From an uncultured Collinsella sp. (GTDB lineage Bacteria > Actinomycetota > Coriobacteriia > Coriobacteriales > Coriobacteriaceae): 11,949 nucleotides of DNA. Below are positions 5,677 to 11,949 of this stretch, piece by piece. Positions within the stretch are counted from its first letter, which is position 1, and every line of letters begins with the position of its first letter. Under the pieces are notes generated by a model. That model did not search any database. It was not told the origin of the DNA and saw only the letters and a list, made by a program, of their open reading frames with translations. The stretch covers positions 1-11,949 of the forward strand of contig CABUZE010000008.1 in assembly GCA_902495955.1 (NCBI GenBank), in the 5' to 3' direction. Position numbers and translations under genes: made by a program.

Positions 5677-6609
5677 ATGTCCGATTTGATTAAACTCACG
5701 CCGATCTTCCACGAGAAGATCTGGGGCGGCCGCCAGCTGGAGACCGTGTTTGGCTACGACATTCCCGAGGGCCCCATCGGTGAGTGCTGGGCCATCTCGG
5801 CACACCCCAACGGCGACTGCCAGATCGCTGAGGGTCCGTACGCCGGTCACACGCTGTCATGGCTGTGGGCCGAGCACCGCGAGCTCTTTGGCAATTGCGA
5901 GGGCAAGGAGTTCCCGCTGCTCATTAAGATTCTGGACGCCAAGGACGACCTATCGATCCAGATTCATCCCAACGACGAGTACGCCGCCAAGCACGAGAAC
6001 GGCAGCCTGGGCAAAACCGAGTGCTGGTATGTGCTGGACTGCGAGCCCGGTGCCACGATCATCGTCGGCCAGCGCGCGCATGACCGCGCCGAGGCCGCGC
6101 AGATGATCGAGGAGGGCCGCTGGGACGAGATGCTCAACGTGCTGCCGATCCACAAGGGCGACTTTTTCCAGATTGATTCCGGCACTGTGCACGCCATCAA
6201 GACCGGCACGCTCATTTTGGAGACGCAGCAGTCGAGCGACGTGACGTATCGCCTGTACGACTACGACCGTCCCGGCACCGACGGCAAGCTGCGCCCACTT
6301 CACATTGAGCAGAGCCTCGACTGCATCGACTTTGGTGCTCAGGCTCCGACCGACGGCACGATAACCGCGCCCGAGGTGGACGGCGTGACCGAGCTCGAGT
6401 CCAACCCCTGCTACACCGTCGATCGCGTGCGCGTCGACGGCAGCAAGACCCTCGACCAGCGCTGGCCCTTCATGTGCCTGTCGGTCATCGACGGCGAAGG
6501 CACCGTCTGCGGCGACCCCGTCCACAAGGGAAGCCACCTGCTGGCTCCGAGCACCGTGAACAAGATTGAGCTCGAGGGCAATATGGAACTGATCATCAGC
6601 CACCTCTAG
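5677..6609 (+). CDS. manA: Mannose-6-phosphate isomerase, class I (short type)
   Basis: A 310-residue zinc enzyme that interconverts mannose-6-phosphate and fructose-6-phosphate in the cytoplasm, with the length of the Bacillus-type enzymes. It starts with the family signature LTPIFHEKIWGG. Metal ligands are visible as Q95 and H97 in IQIHPND, E115 in LGKTECWYV and H172 in SGTVHAIKTG; the catalytic arginine candidate is R192 in VTYRLYDYDR. The C-terminal cupin half (about 245-310) looks intact. The ATG at 5677 is preferred because GGGAG lies 7 nt upstream; an ATG at 5671 and a GTG at 5617 extend the frame but lack a spaced Shine-Dalgarno. The gene follows gntR by 72 nt with no terminator between, so co-transcription is likely. 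It would feed mannose-6-P from imported mannosides, or mannose generally, into glycolysis. Confidence 0.95.
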   Translation: MSDLIKLTPIFHEKIWGGRQLETVFGYDIPEGPIGECWAISAHPNGDCQIAEGPYAGHTLSWLWAEHRELFGNCEGKEFPLLIKILDAKDDLSIQIHPNDEYAAKHENGSLGKTECWYVLDCEPGATIIVGQRAHDRAEAAQMIEEGRWDEMLNVLPIHKGDFFQIDSGTVHAIKTGTLILETQQSSDVTYRLYDYDRPGTDGKLRPLHIEQSLDCIDFGAQAPTDGTITAPEVDGVTELESNPCYTVDRVRVDGSKTLDQRWPFMCLSVIDGEGTVCGDPVHKGSHLLAPSTVNKIELEGNMELIISHL

Positions 6610-6635
6610 GTCGCAACAACAACCAAAACGCAACA

Positions 6636-6669
6636 AGGGGCTCCCCCGTCCATGTACGGGAGAGCCCCT
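6636..6669 (+). terminator. Terminator hairpin after manA
   Basis: AGGGGCTC plus CCCGT pairs with ACGGG plus GAGCCCCT, with one internal mismatch and a 6-nt loop, 26 nt after the manA stop. The following sequence is T-containing but not a continuous T-tract, so efficiency is uncertain. Confidence 0.7.
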
Positions 6670-6754
6670 ACTCGTATCTATTTATCAGCCCACCCGGCTC
6701 TCCAGATCAAAAAGCGAACGAGTAGAGTGGCGATTGCACCGCAACGTTATCCAA

Positions 6755-6884
6755 GGACCTGGGCGGGCGTATGGGGCAACATCGATCGCGAGTTCCGCAC
6801 GCAAAGGAGGCCACTTAATGTGGCCTCCGTCTTGCGCAGGACTGCCCGAGCAGGCGATGTTGCCCCATACGCCCGCCCAGGTCC
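6755..6884. repeat. 130-bp nested palindrome with perfect 30-bp arms
   Basis: Arms 6755-6784 and 6855-6884 are perfect 30-bp inverted repeats, starting GGACCTGGGCGGG and ending GCAACATCG. The 70-bp interior holds the 9-bp hairpin 6806-6828, and the bases between can pair partly, so the whole element folds as one long hairpin. No target-site duplication is visible at the edges. It lies between the convergent manA and pcrA genes and ends 7 bp after the pcrA stop. Confidence 0.9.
6803..6828 (-). terminator. Probable pcrA terminator
   Basis: A perfect 9-bp stem, GGAGGCCAC with GTGGCCTCC and loop TTAAT, is followed on the minus strand by TTTGCG. It lies about 65 nt after the pcrA stop. The T-tract is short, so termination may depend on the surrounding long palindrome. 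Confidence 0.6.
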
Positions 6885-6891
6885 GCCGGGA

Positions 6892-9792
6892 TTACGACAG
6901 CTTGACGATCGGTGCAAAGCCCTTCATCAGTTTTTTGGTCTGGCCGGTCTTTTCGAATTGAACCTCGATCATGTCTCCAGCGACCGAGATCACGGTACCC
7001 GTGCCAAAGGTCTTATGGCTCACGGTATCGCCCGCGGCAAAGTCCTGCGATGCGCTGGCGCGATCGACCTTGCGCTCCACCGTCGGGGACACCTTGGACG
7101 AGGGCTTTTTGGCTCGCGGCGCGCCCGAGCCAAAGGTCGAGGCAACACGGCCGGCATCAGGCGAGACCCCACGATGGCGCTCGGTTCCGTAACTGCTGCC
7201 GCCAAAGAAGTCGTCAAAGCTCGATCCGCCGCGCGAACCGGAACCGCCGGTCGAACGCGTATGCGAACCGAACACCTTGCCGCCATACATATCCGAGCCC
7301 ATGCCCGAGCCAAAGGTGCCGTGACGGTCGCCGCGCTTTTCCCAGCCCGTGCCCTCAAAACCGGCAGAACCGATGCCGCTAAACTCGATATCCTCAAACG
7401 GAATCTCGTTGAGGAAGCGCGAGCGCGGGTTGGCAGAGGTCGAGCCGTAGGTGCGGCGCGTAGCGGCGTAAGTCAAGAACAGTCGCTTACGGGCGCGCGT
7501 GATGGCAACGTAGGCCAGGCGACGCTCCTCCTCGAGCTTGCCCGGGTCATCGCTGCCGCCAAAGTCGTGCACGTGCGGGAAGATGCCCTCCTCCATGCCG
7601 GCCACGAACACCGCGGGGAACTCCAGGCCCTTGGCGGAGTGGATGGTCATCATGGTGATGGCATGCGTCTCGCCGGCCAGGGAATCCAAGTCGGAGCGCA
7701 GGGCCAGCCACTCCATGAGTGCCGGCAGCGCCTTGCAGGTAAGCGGACCGTAGGTGCGCTCGATCTCGTCGGCATGCACGGCGCCCGCCGGTAGCTCAGT
7801 CGGCGCGGCATAGGCGTTGCCCGCGATAGCGGCAGCTAAGGCATCCTGTGGTGAGAGCGCCGGGGCGGCCAGGCTATCAAGCGGGTGGGAACCAGCGGCG
7901 TCGCGAGCGCCGACCAGCGCCTCAAACGAGGACGCGGGCGCGGACGGTCCCGGCTCGGGCGCAGGCGCGCTCACCACAACGGGCTCGGGCTCAGCGCCGG
8001 CCGGCACATCGGCAACGCCAGCCGCGCGCAGCTCTTCCAAGCTCTCGAGCGTACCCTCGATATCCTCGTGCGTCTCTTCAAATTCGGCAGCAACGCCCAA
8101 GAATTCCTGAATGTTCTCGGCGCGGCTCTCGGACTCCATGGTGCCCTCGGCGCGGAATGCCTGCAGCAGGCCCGTCTTGTCGACAATCATCTCGACGACG
8201 TCCTTCAGCTCGCCGTCCATGCGGCGACCTTCGCGCACCAGCGCCACAAAGCTCGACAGGCCGTTGCGGACCTTGGCGCTAAACATGCCGGTCTCGGCGC
8301 ACGCGATCTCGCAGGCCTGGAAGAACGAGCAGCGGTTGTCGCGCGCCAGCTGCTCGATCTTTTGGATCGAGGTGGAGCCGATGCCACGACGCGGCGTGTT
8401 GATGACGCGCTTGACGCTCATCTCGTCGGCCGGGTTCACGATCATCTTGAGGTAGGCCATGACGTCGCGGATCTCGGCGCGGTCGAAGAATCGCGTGCCG
8501 CCCACGATCTTGTAGGGCACGCCCGCGCGCAGGAACATATCTTCGAGAATGCGCGACTGGGCATTGGTGCGGTAGAACACGGCGATGTCGTCGTAACTCG
8601 TGCCCTTGGCGTGCAACTTTTCGATCTCGCCGGCAATCCAGCGGCCCTCGTCGCGCTCGTCGCTCGCCTGGAAGGCCTGGATCTTCTCGCCGTCGCCCTC
8701 GGCCGTAAACAGGCGCTTGTCCTTGCGCTGCGAGTTGTGACGCACCACGGCGTTGGCGGCGCTCAGGATATGGCCCGTAGAGCGATAGTTCTGCTCCAGC
8801 TTGACGGTCTTGCAGTCTTTAAAGTCCTTCTCAAAGTCCAGGATATTGGTGATGTCGGCGCCACGCCAGCTGTAAATGGACTGGTCATCGTCGCCCACGA
8901 CCATGAGGTTTTGGTACTTAGCGGCCAGCAGGTTGGCGATCTCGTACTGGACGTGGTTGGTGTCCTGATACTCGTCGACGCTAATGTAGCGGAAGCGCTC
9001 CTGGTACTTGTCGAGCACCTCGGGGCGGGTGCGAAGCAGCTCAAGCGCGCGCACGAGCAGGTCGTCAAAGTCCATCGCGTTGGCGGCGCGCAGGCGGCGC
9101 TCCAGCTCCAGGTAGACCTGCGCAGCCTTTTTGTCATTGGGGCTGTCGGCGGATTTGAGCATGTCCTCGGGCCCAATCATGGCGTTTTTAGCCGAGCTGA
9201 TCTTGCTGCGGATCATGTTGATGGGGAACTGCTTTTGCTCGATGCCGAGCGCCTGCATAATGTCGCGCACCATGCGCTTTGAGTCGTCATCGTCGTAGAT
9301 GGTGAACTGCCCGGTGTAGCCCAGCAGGTCGGCGTCCTCGCGCAGCATGCGCACGCACATGGCGTGGAAGGTGCACACCCACATGCCGCGGGTGCCGCTG
9401 GGGATGAGCGCTGCCAGACGCTCGCGCATCTCGGCCGCGGCCTTGTTGGTAAACGTGATGGCCAGGACCTGCCAGGGCTTAACGCCCAGGTCGCCAAGCA
9501 TATGCGCGATGCGGAAGGTCAGGACGCGGGTCTTGCCCGAGCCGGCGCCGGCAAGGACCAGCAGCGGGCCCTCGGTGGTCAGGACCGCCTCGCGCTGAGC
9601 GGGGTTCAGGCTATCGATATCGACGAGCGGCTTGGCGGGTTTGGGCGCCGGAGCCGGGGCGTCGTAGATGTCGAGCGGAACGAGCTCGGGTTCCGGCGCG
9701 GCGGGGGCGGTGTACGCATCGAGCGGCACGGGTTCCGGCGCGGGCGGCACGGGCGCGGCAGTGTTCTTTTCCCAGGGCAGGGACTGGGTCAT
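6892..9792 (-). CDS. pcrA: ATP-dependent DNA helicase PcrA/UvrD (SF1A)
   Basis: A 966-residue 3'-5' helicase used in nucleotide-excision repair, in clearing RecA and stalled complexes, and in plasmid replication. Motifs in order: Q motif LNPAQREAV (62-70), Walker A AGAGSGKT (81-88), VDEYQDTN (272-279), GDDDQSIYSWRG (300-311), HSAKGLEFP (718-726) and AYVAITRAR (760-768). The C-terminal GDTVSHKTFGTGTV (about 921-965) is the Tudor-like RNA-polymerase-binding domain of PcrA. Bacterial PcrA is usually about 720-780 residues; the excess here is a proline/alanine-rich N-terminal extension (1-55), an alanine/proline-rich insertion (about 589-672) and a glycine-rich linker (about 812-890). The ATG at 9790-9792 follows GAGGAG with a 6-nt gap; the 28 upstream in-frame residues look non-coding. 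It converges on manA. Confidence 0.96.
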   Translation of the reverse strand: MTQSLPWEKNTAAPVPPAPEPVPLDAYTAPAAPEPELVPLDIYDAPAPAPKPAKPLVDIDSLNPAQREAVLTTEGPLLVLAGAGSGKTRVLTFRIAHMLGDLGVKPWQVLAITFTNKAAAEMRERLAALIPSGTRGMWVCTFHAMCVRMLREDADLLGYTGQFTIYDDDDSKRMVRDIMQALGIEQKQFPINMIRSKISSAKNAMIGPEDMLKSADSPNDKKAAQVYLELERRLRAANAMDFDDLLVRALELLRTRPEVLDKYQERFRYISVDEYQDTNHVQYEIANLLAAKYQNLMVVGDDDQSIYSWRGADITNILDFEKDFKDCKTVKLEQNYRSTGHILSAANAVVRHNSQRKDKRLFTAEGDGEKIQAFQASDERDEGRWIAGEIEKLHAKGTSYDDIAVFYRTNAQSRILEDMFLRAGVPYKIVGGTRFFDRAEIRDVMAYLKMIVNPADEMSVKRVINTPRRGIGSTSIQKIEQLARDNRCSFFQACEIACAETGMFSAKVRNGLSSFVALVREGRRMDGELKDVVEMIVDKTGLLQAFRAEGTMESESRAENIQEFLGVAAEFEETHEDIEGTLESLEELRAAGVADVPAGAEPEPVVVSAPAPEPGPSAPASSFEALVGARDAAGSHPLDSLAAPALSPQDALAAAIAGNAYAAPTELPAGAVHADEIERTYGPLTCKALPALMEWLALRSDLDSLAGETHAITMMTIHSAKGLEFPAVFVAGMEEGIFPHVHDFGGSDDPGKLEEERRLAYVAITRARKRLFLTYAATRRTYGSTSANPRSRFLNEIPFEDIEFSGIGSAGFEGTGWEKRGDRHGTFGSGMGSDMYGGKVFGSHTRSTGGSGSRGGSSFDDFFGGSSYGTERHRGVSPDAGRVASTFGSGAPRAKKPSSKVSPTVERKVDRASASQDFAAGDTVSHKTFGTGTVISVAGDMIEVQFEKTGQTKKLMKGFAPIVKLS

Positions 9793-9853
9793 GGGCGACT
9801 CCTCATCTGACGGACGGCGCGCCTGCGGGCAGCGCCATAGTTTGAGCCGTACC

Positions 9854-9884
9854 AGTATACCGAGCCGCGCGGACACCGACGCAA
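9854..9884 (-). promoter_or_regulatory. Candidate pcrA promoter
   Basis: On the minus strand TATACT (plus 9854-9859) is a good -10. The best -35 is TTGCGT (plus 9879-9884), 19 nt away, which is wide. The leader would be about 55 nt. Confidence 0.4.
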
Positions 9885-9931
9885 ATCACACCACGACTCC
9901 GTGCGCCACCGTCAGGCCCGCCCCAGCGAAT

Positions 9932-9964
9932 TTGGTGCAATGGGGTCAGATTAGTCTGCACCAA
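9932..9964. repeat. Hairpin with GGGGTCAGA loop, possible REP-like element
   Basis: TTGGTGCA (9932-9939) and TGCACCAA (9957-9964) are perfect 8-bp arms around a 17-nt loop holding GGGGTCAGATTAG. The loop motif resembles the GGGACAGGTTTG loop of copy A. There is no T-tract. Whether it is dispersed elsewhere in the genome cannot be seen here. Confidence 0.5.
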
Positions 9965-10012
9965 TCTATTGACAATCACGAAACCGCCGATGTCATGGCA
10001 GCAGCAGCGAGC

Positions 10013-10108
10013 GGCGGCCAGAGCGAACAAATTGACATGAAAAGAGGGTGGCATAGACCTTTTGGTCATGCCGCCCTCTTTGAATGACAAGTTGTCGCTC
10101 TGGCCGCC
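10013..10108. repeat. Nested palindrome around the uppP terminator
   Basis: Perfect 14-bp outer arms, GGCGGCCAGAGCGA (10013-10026) and its complement (10095-10108), enclose the terminator hairpin 10041-10081. The outer arm ends about 17 bp from the uppP stop. The layout resembles the larger element at 6755-6884, with unrelated sequence. Confidence 0.75.
10040..10081 (-). terminator. Terminator of uppP
   Basis: AAAGAGGG and GGCAT with GACC (10041-10059) pair with 10064-10081 around a TTTT loop, 17-18 bp with one mismatch and one bulged base. On the minus strand the stem ends in CTCTTTTCATG, giving four Ts. It sits 45-85 nt after the uppP stop. Confidence 0.75.
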
Positions 10109-10125
10109 ACGCAGCGTCAACCAAG

Positions 10126-11106
10126 TTACAGGCCGAGCATCGGCTCCAGGACAAAGAAGTACGCGAGCACCACGATGCCCAGGATGATGCGGTAAACACC
10201 GAAGCACTTAAAGTCGTGACGGCGGACGAAGCCCATGAGCCACTTGATGGCGATGAGCGAAACCACAAAGGCCACAACGCAGCCCACGCCCAAGATGGCG
10301 ACCTCGTTGGCGCCGAACGTGCCGCCCTTGATGAAGTACTTGACCAGCTTGAGCGCACTCGCGCCAAACATGACAGGGATGGCCAGGAAGAACGTAAACT
10401 TAGACGCCACCGAGCGCGTGCAGCCCAAAAGCAGGCCACCGATGATGGTGGAACCGGAGCGCGATGTGCCCGGAATCAGCGAAAGGACCTGGAAGCAACC
10501 GATACCCAGCGCGGTCTTCCAGCTCAGATCCTCGAGCGTAGTGATGGAGCCAAAGTCCAGGCTATCGTCATCGTCTTCATCCTCAGCGGTAGCCGCGACG
10601 GGCGGCGCAAAGTGCGCACCGGCAGGACGTCCACCCGGCACCACAGCACGAGAACCAAACGAACCGGCAAGAGCGGCCTGGTCGCGCTTGTTCGCGCGCC
10701 AGTTCTCAATCACGATAAACAGCACGCCGTACACAATGAGCGCCAGCGCCACGACGGGAGCATTGTAGAAATGCTCCTCCATCCAGTCGTTGAGCGGCAG
10801 ACCGATCGCCGCGGCGGGAATGCAGCCGAGCACAATCTTGCCCCACAGCACCCAGGTGTCGCGACGGCCCTCCTTGCCCTTGCTGGGCGAGAACGGGTTG
10901 AGCTCATGGAAGAACAGGACGCAGACGGCCAAAATGGCGCCAAGCTGAATCACGACCAGGAACATATTCCAGAACGTCTCGCTCACGTTCATCTTGACGA
11001 ACTCGTCCACCAAGATCATGTGACCGGTCGACGAAACGGGCAGCCATTCGGTGATGCCCTCGACCAGGCCCATGAAGGCAGATTTTAGAAGCTCGATGAT
11101 ATCCAA
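10126..11106 (-). CDS. uppP: Undecaprenyl-diphosphatase (BacA/UppP family)
   Basis: A 326-residue membrane enzyme that dephosphorylates undecaprenyl diphosphate, recycling the lipid carrier for peptidoglycan and other wall polymers and giving some bacitracin tolerance. Catalytic motifs: EGITEWLPVSSTGH near the N-terminus (E16, E20, H29) and PGTSRSG at 212-218 (R216). Several hydrophobic helices are clear. Family members are usually about 265-280 residues; the excess is a hydrophilic segment at about 138-192, Ala/Pro-rich and then strongly acidic (EDEDDDD at 175-181), just before the second conserved half. I chose the TTG at 11104-11106 because GAGGGGG lies 5 nt upstream and the protein then begins MDIIELLKSAF as expected; the open frame upstream to 11424 is GC-driven and overlaps the divergent gene. 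Confidence 0.94.
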   Translation of the reverse strand: MDIIELLKSAFMGLVEGITEWLPVSSTGHMILVDEFVKMNVSETFWNMFLVVIQLGAILAVCVLFFHELNPFSPSKGKEGRRDTWVLWGKIVLGCIPAAAIGLPLNDWMEEHFYNAPVVALALIVYGVLFIVIENWRANKRDQAALAGSFGSRAVVPGGRPAGAHFAPPVAATAEDEDDDDSLDFGSITTLEDLSWKTALGIGCFQVLSLIPGTSRSGSTIIGGLLLGCTRSVASKFTFFLAIPVMFGASALKLVKYFIKGGTFGANEVAILGVGCVVAFVVSLIAIKWLMGFVRRHDFKCFGVYRIILGIVVLAYFFVLEPMLGL

Positions 11107-11111
11107 AGGGA

Positions 11112-11118
11112 CCCCCTC
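11112..11118 (-). promoter_or_regulatory. Ribosome binding site setting a TTG start for uppP
   Basis: GAGGGGG on the minus strand lies 5 nt before TTG (11104-11106). No ATG or GTG fits between it and the conserved N-terminal helix, so TTG initiation is the best reading. Confidence 0.65.
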
Positions 11119-11166
11119 GTTAGACACCCGCCGATATTGTTCTGCGGACGGTGCGGGCGATGTCCC

Positions 11167-11196
11167 ATTATCAACCGTTGGTGGCACGCCTGTGCC
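11167..11196 (-). promoter_or_regulatory. Candidate uppP promoter
   Basis: GATAAT (plus 11167-11172) is a good -10; GGCACA (plus 11191-11196), 18 nt away, is a weak -35. The -35 lies inside the inverted repeat GGCAC/GTGCC (11183-11196), a possible operator. Confidence 0.4.
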
Positions 11197-11258
11197 TACC
11201 CTTACCAAAAAACTCGCCCGTTCACAGAATTGCGAGCGGTCAAATCCGAATCCTTGGG

Positions 11259-11264
11259 TATAAC
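11259..11264 (+). promoter_or_regulatory. Candidate -10 of the stress-protein gene
   Basis: TATAAC follows TTGGG, 91 nt before the start codon. I see no acceptable -35 at 16-18 nt. The overlapping GGGTAT resembles the -10 of general-stress sigma factors, but the -35 is not convincing either, so this is only a pointer. Confidence 0.3.
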
Positions 11265-11312
11265 TGCAACAAGATAAAGTGTCCGGCGGCCAACGCGCCC
11301 GCGCCCGCCCGA

Positions 11313-11335
11313 CGCACGAGCCCCGCGCCCGTGCG
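11313..11335 (+). other. Hairpin in the leader of the stress-protein gene
   Basis: CGCACG (11313-11318) and CGTGCG (11330-11335) form a 6-bp stem with an 11-nt GC-rich loop. It ends about 6-8 nt before the AAGGAGG ribosome site, so it may influence translation. Confidence 0.4.
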
Positions 11336-11354
11336 ATAGACCAAGGAGGAAACC

Positions 11355-11792
11355 ATGAACGAGGGCTATACCAAGGTATTTGTTTCGCTCGACGGTACTG
11401 AGCAGCAGGATTTTGTGCTCGCACGCGCCATCAAGGTCGCCGCGAACAACGGCGCTAAGCTGATCATCGGCCACGTTATCGACTCCACCGCGCTCGAGAG
11501 CGCCGGTTCCTATCCGGTCGACCTGGTCAACGGCTTGGAGGAGGCCTTTAACAACTCCATCGCCAAGCAGCTCGAGGAGGCCAAGGCCAATCCCGACATT
11601 CCCGAGGTCGAGGTCATGATTCGTACCGGCCGCATTCGTGAGACGCTCAAGGATGAGATGCTCGACGTGGTCAAGCCCGATCTGGTGCTCTGCGGCGCCC
11701 GCGGCCTGTCCTCAATTAAGTACGCGCTACTGGGCTCGATTTCGACGTTCCTGCTGCGCAATACCGACTGCGACATCTTGGTCGTGAAGTAG
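11355..11792 (+). CDS. Universal stress protein, UspA family (ATP-binding type)
   Basis: A single-domain 145-residue cytoplasmic protein of normal length. The N-terminal strand KVFVSLDGTEQ supplies the conserved Asp (D13). The nucleotide-binding motif G-2x-G-9x-G-S is intact as GARG (114-117) and GS (127-128), so it belongs to the ATP-binding subgroup; such proteins dimerise and are tied to stress survival, with no defined reaction. The C-terminal strand CDILVVK is typical. The ATG at 11355 follows AAGGAGGAAACC, the same leader sequence seen before the IIB gene. It is divergent from uppP and followed by a long hairpin. I see nothing linking it functionally to the sugar locus. Confidence 0.94.
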   Translation: MNEGYTKVFVSLDGTEQQDFVLARAIKVAANNGAKLIIGHVIDSTALESAGSYPVDLVNGLEEAFNNSIAKQLEEAKANPDIPEVEVMIRTGRIRETLKDEMLDVVKPDLVLCGARGLSSIKYALLGSISTFLLRNTDCDILVVK

Positions 11793-11805
11793 GTTCCTTC
11801 CCGCC

Positions 11806-11896
11806 GGCGCAAGGCCTGCGGGGTTATCACGCCGACGTCCTCGCCGCTTCGCGGCTGCGGGATGTCGGCTTAGATAACCCCTCCCGGCCTTGCGCC
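11806..11896. repeat. 91-bp interrupted palindrome after the stress-protein gene
   Basis: Three successive helices are visible: GGCGCAAGGCC (11806-11816) with 11886-11896, GGGGTTATC (11820-11828) with GATAACCCC (11873-11881), and GCCGACGTCC (11831-11840) with 11860-11869 (one G-T pair), capped by CCGC-TTCG-CGG near 11844-11854. It begins 14 nt after the stop codon. No T-tract follows on either strand, so it is not a standard terminator. Confidence 0.8.
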
Positions 11897-11949
11897 TTCG
11901 TCACCGTACTTCAGCGAGTTGGCTGATAAAAGATGGCGTGGCGCCCCCA
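11897..11949. other. Right-edge sequence without a recognised feature
   Basis: The last 53 bases contain no frame with a clear Shine-Dalgarno and no recognisable RNA gene. They may lead into a neighbour outside the window. Confidence 0.3.

Larger units (their letters stand above)
9793..10012. other. Intergenic region upstream of pcrA
   Basis: This is the promoter-proximal half of the 333-bp gap between uppP and pcrA. It contains the candidate pcrA promoter (9854-9884) and the hairpin repeat at 9932-9964. The remainder shows no open frame with a Shine-Dalgarno and no RNA gene that I can recognise. Confidence 0.5.

Noticed and set aside
6755..6884. Invertible switch (recombinase-flipped segment)
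   Set aside because: The 70-bp interior is itself nearly symmetrical and has no evident promoter, and no recombinase gene is near; flipping would change little.
6755..6884. Complete insertion sequence
   Set aside because: No transposase frame and no target-site duplication; at most a non-autonomous element.
7885..9282. A 465-codon open frame on the plus strand opposite pcrA
   Set aside because: It is a GC-rich shadow of the helicase: its protein is Ala/Val/Asp/His-rich and low in complexity, has no family motif and no Shine-Dalgarno, while the opposite strand has every SF1 motif.
9793..9876. 28-residue N-terminal extension of pcrA
   Set aside because: It covers the likely promoter -10 and leader and lacks a ribosome site, whereas ATG 9792 has GAGGAG at ideal spacing.
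11107..11424. N-terminal extension of uppP into the divergent gene
   Set aside because: It would overlap the stress-protein start, lacks hydrophobic or conserved sequence, and crosses promoter-like DNA; the TTG with GAGGGGG fits better.
1..11949. CRISPR array, tRNA or rRNA genes, phage or toxin-antitoxin module
   Set aside because: No regularly spaced repeats, no cloverleaf-like or rRNA-like sequence, and no proteins of those classes were found on either strand.

Overview
The window is GC-rich chromosomal DNA with densely packed genes. The gene set, the leaders with clear Shine-Dalgarno sequences and the proline/alanine-rich extensions on PcrA suggest a gut Actinomycetota of the class Coriobacteriia, with Collinsella or a near relative as the best guess. 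That assignment is an inference from recognised protein families, not a database match.

Left part (1 to about 6670): a carbohydrate locus. On the minus strand, reading from right to left, lie a GH1 (phospho-)beta-glucosidase (3181-4581), PTS lactose/cellobiose-family IIC (1717-3060), IIB (1253-1555) and IIA (911-1243), a strong intrinsic terminator (815-852), and then a ROK sugar kinase that runs off the left edge (1-669). A GntR/HutC-type regulator (4885-5604) is divergent from the hydrolase and is followed by a class I mannose-6-phosphate isomerase, manA (5677-6609). The shared control region contains a good minus-strand promoter whose -10 sits inside a small inverted repeat, plus two perfect palindromes on the regulator side. 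The gene set (IIA, IIB, IIC, GH1, GntR, mannose-6-P isomerase, ROK kinase) matches the Bacillus subtilis gmu (glucomannan utilisation) operon except that no mannanase is present in the window. A likely scheme is PTS import and phosphorylation of a beta-linked disaccharide, cleavage to a hexose-6-phosphate plus a free hexose, isomerisation of mannose-6-P by ManA, and phosphorylation of the free sugar by the ROK kinase.

Right part (6670-11949): housekeeping genes. The PcrA/UvrD helicase (6892-9792, minus) converges on manA. Undecaprenyl-diphosphatase uppP (10126-11106, minus) lies upstream of pcrA and has its own terminator. A universal stress protein (11355-11792, plus) is divergent from uppP. 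PcrA and UppP both carry family-atypical insertions.

The least explained DNA is intergenic. A 24-nt motif related to GGGACAGG...GTTTTGGCAGGTT occurs three times, once as a hairpin and once as an inverted pair. There is a 130-bp element with perfect 30-bp inverted arms around a terminator hairpin, and two further nested palindromes lie downstream of uppP and of the stress-protein gene. No transposase, CRISPR array, tRNA or rRNA was seen.
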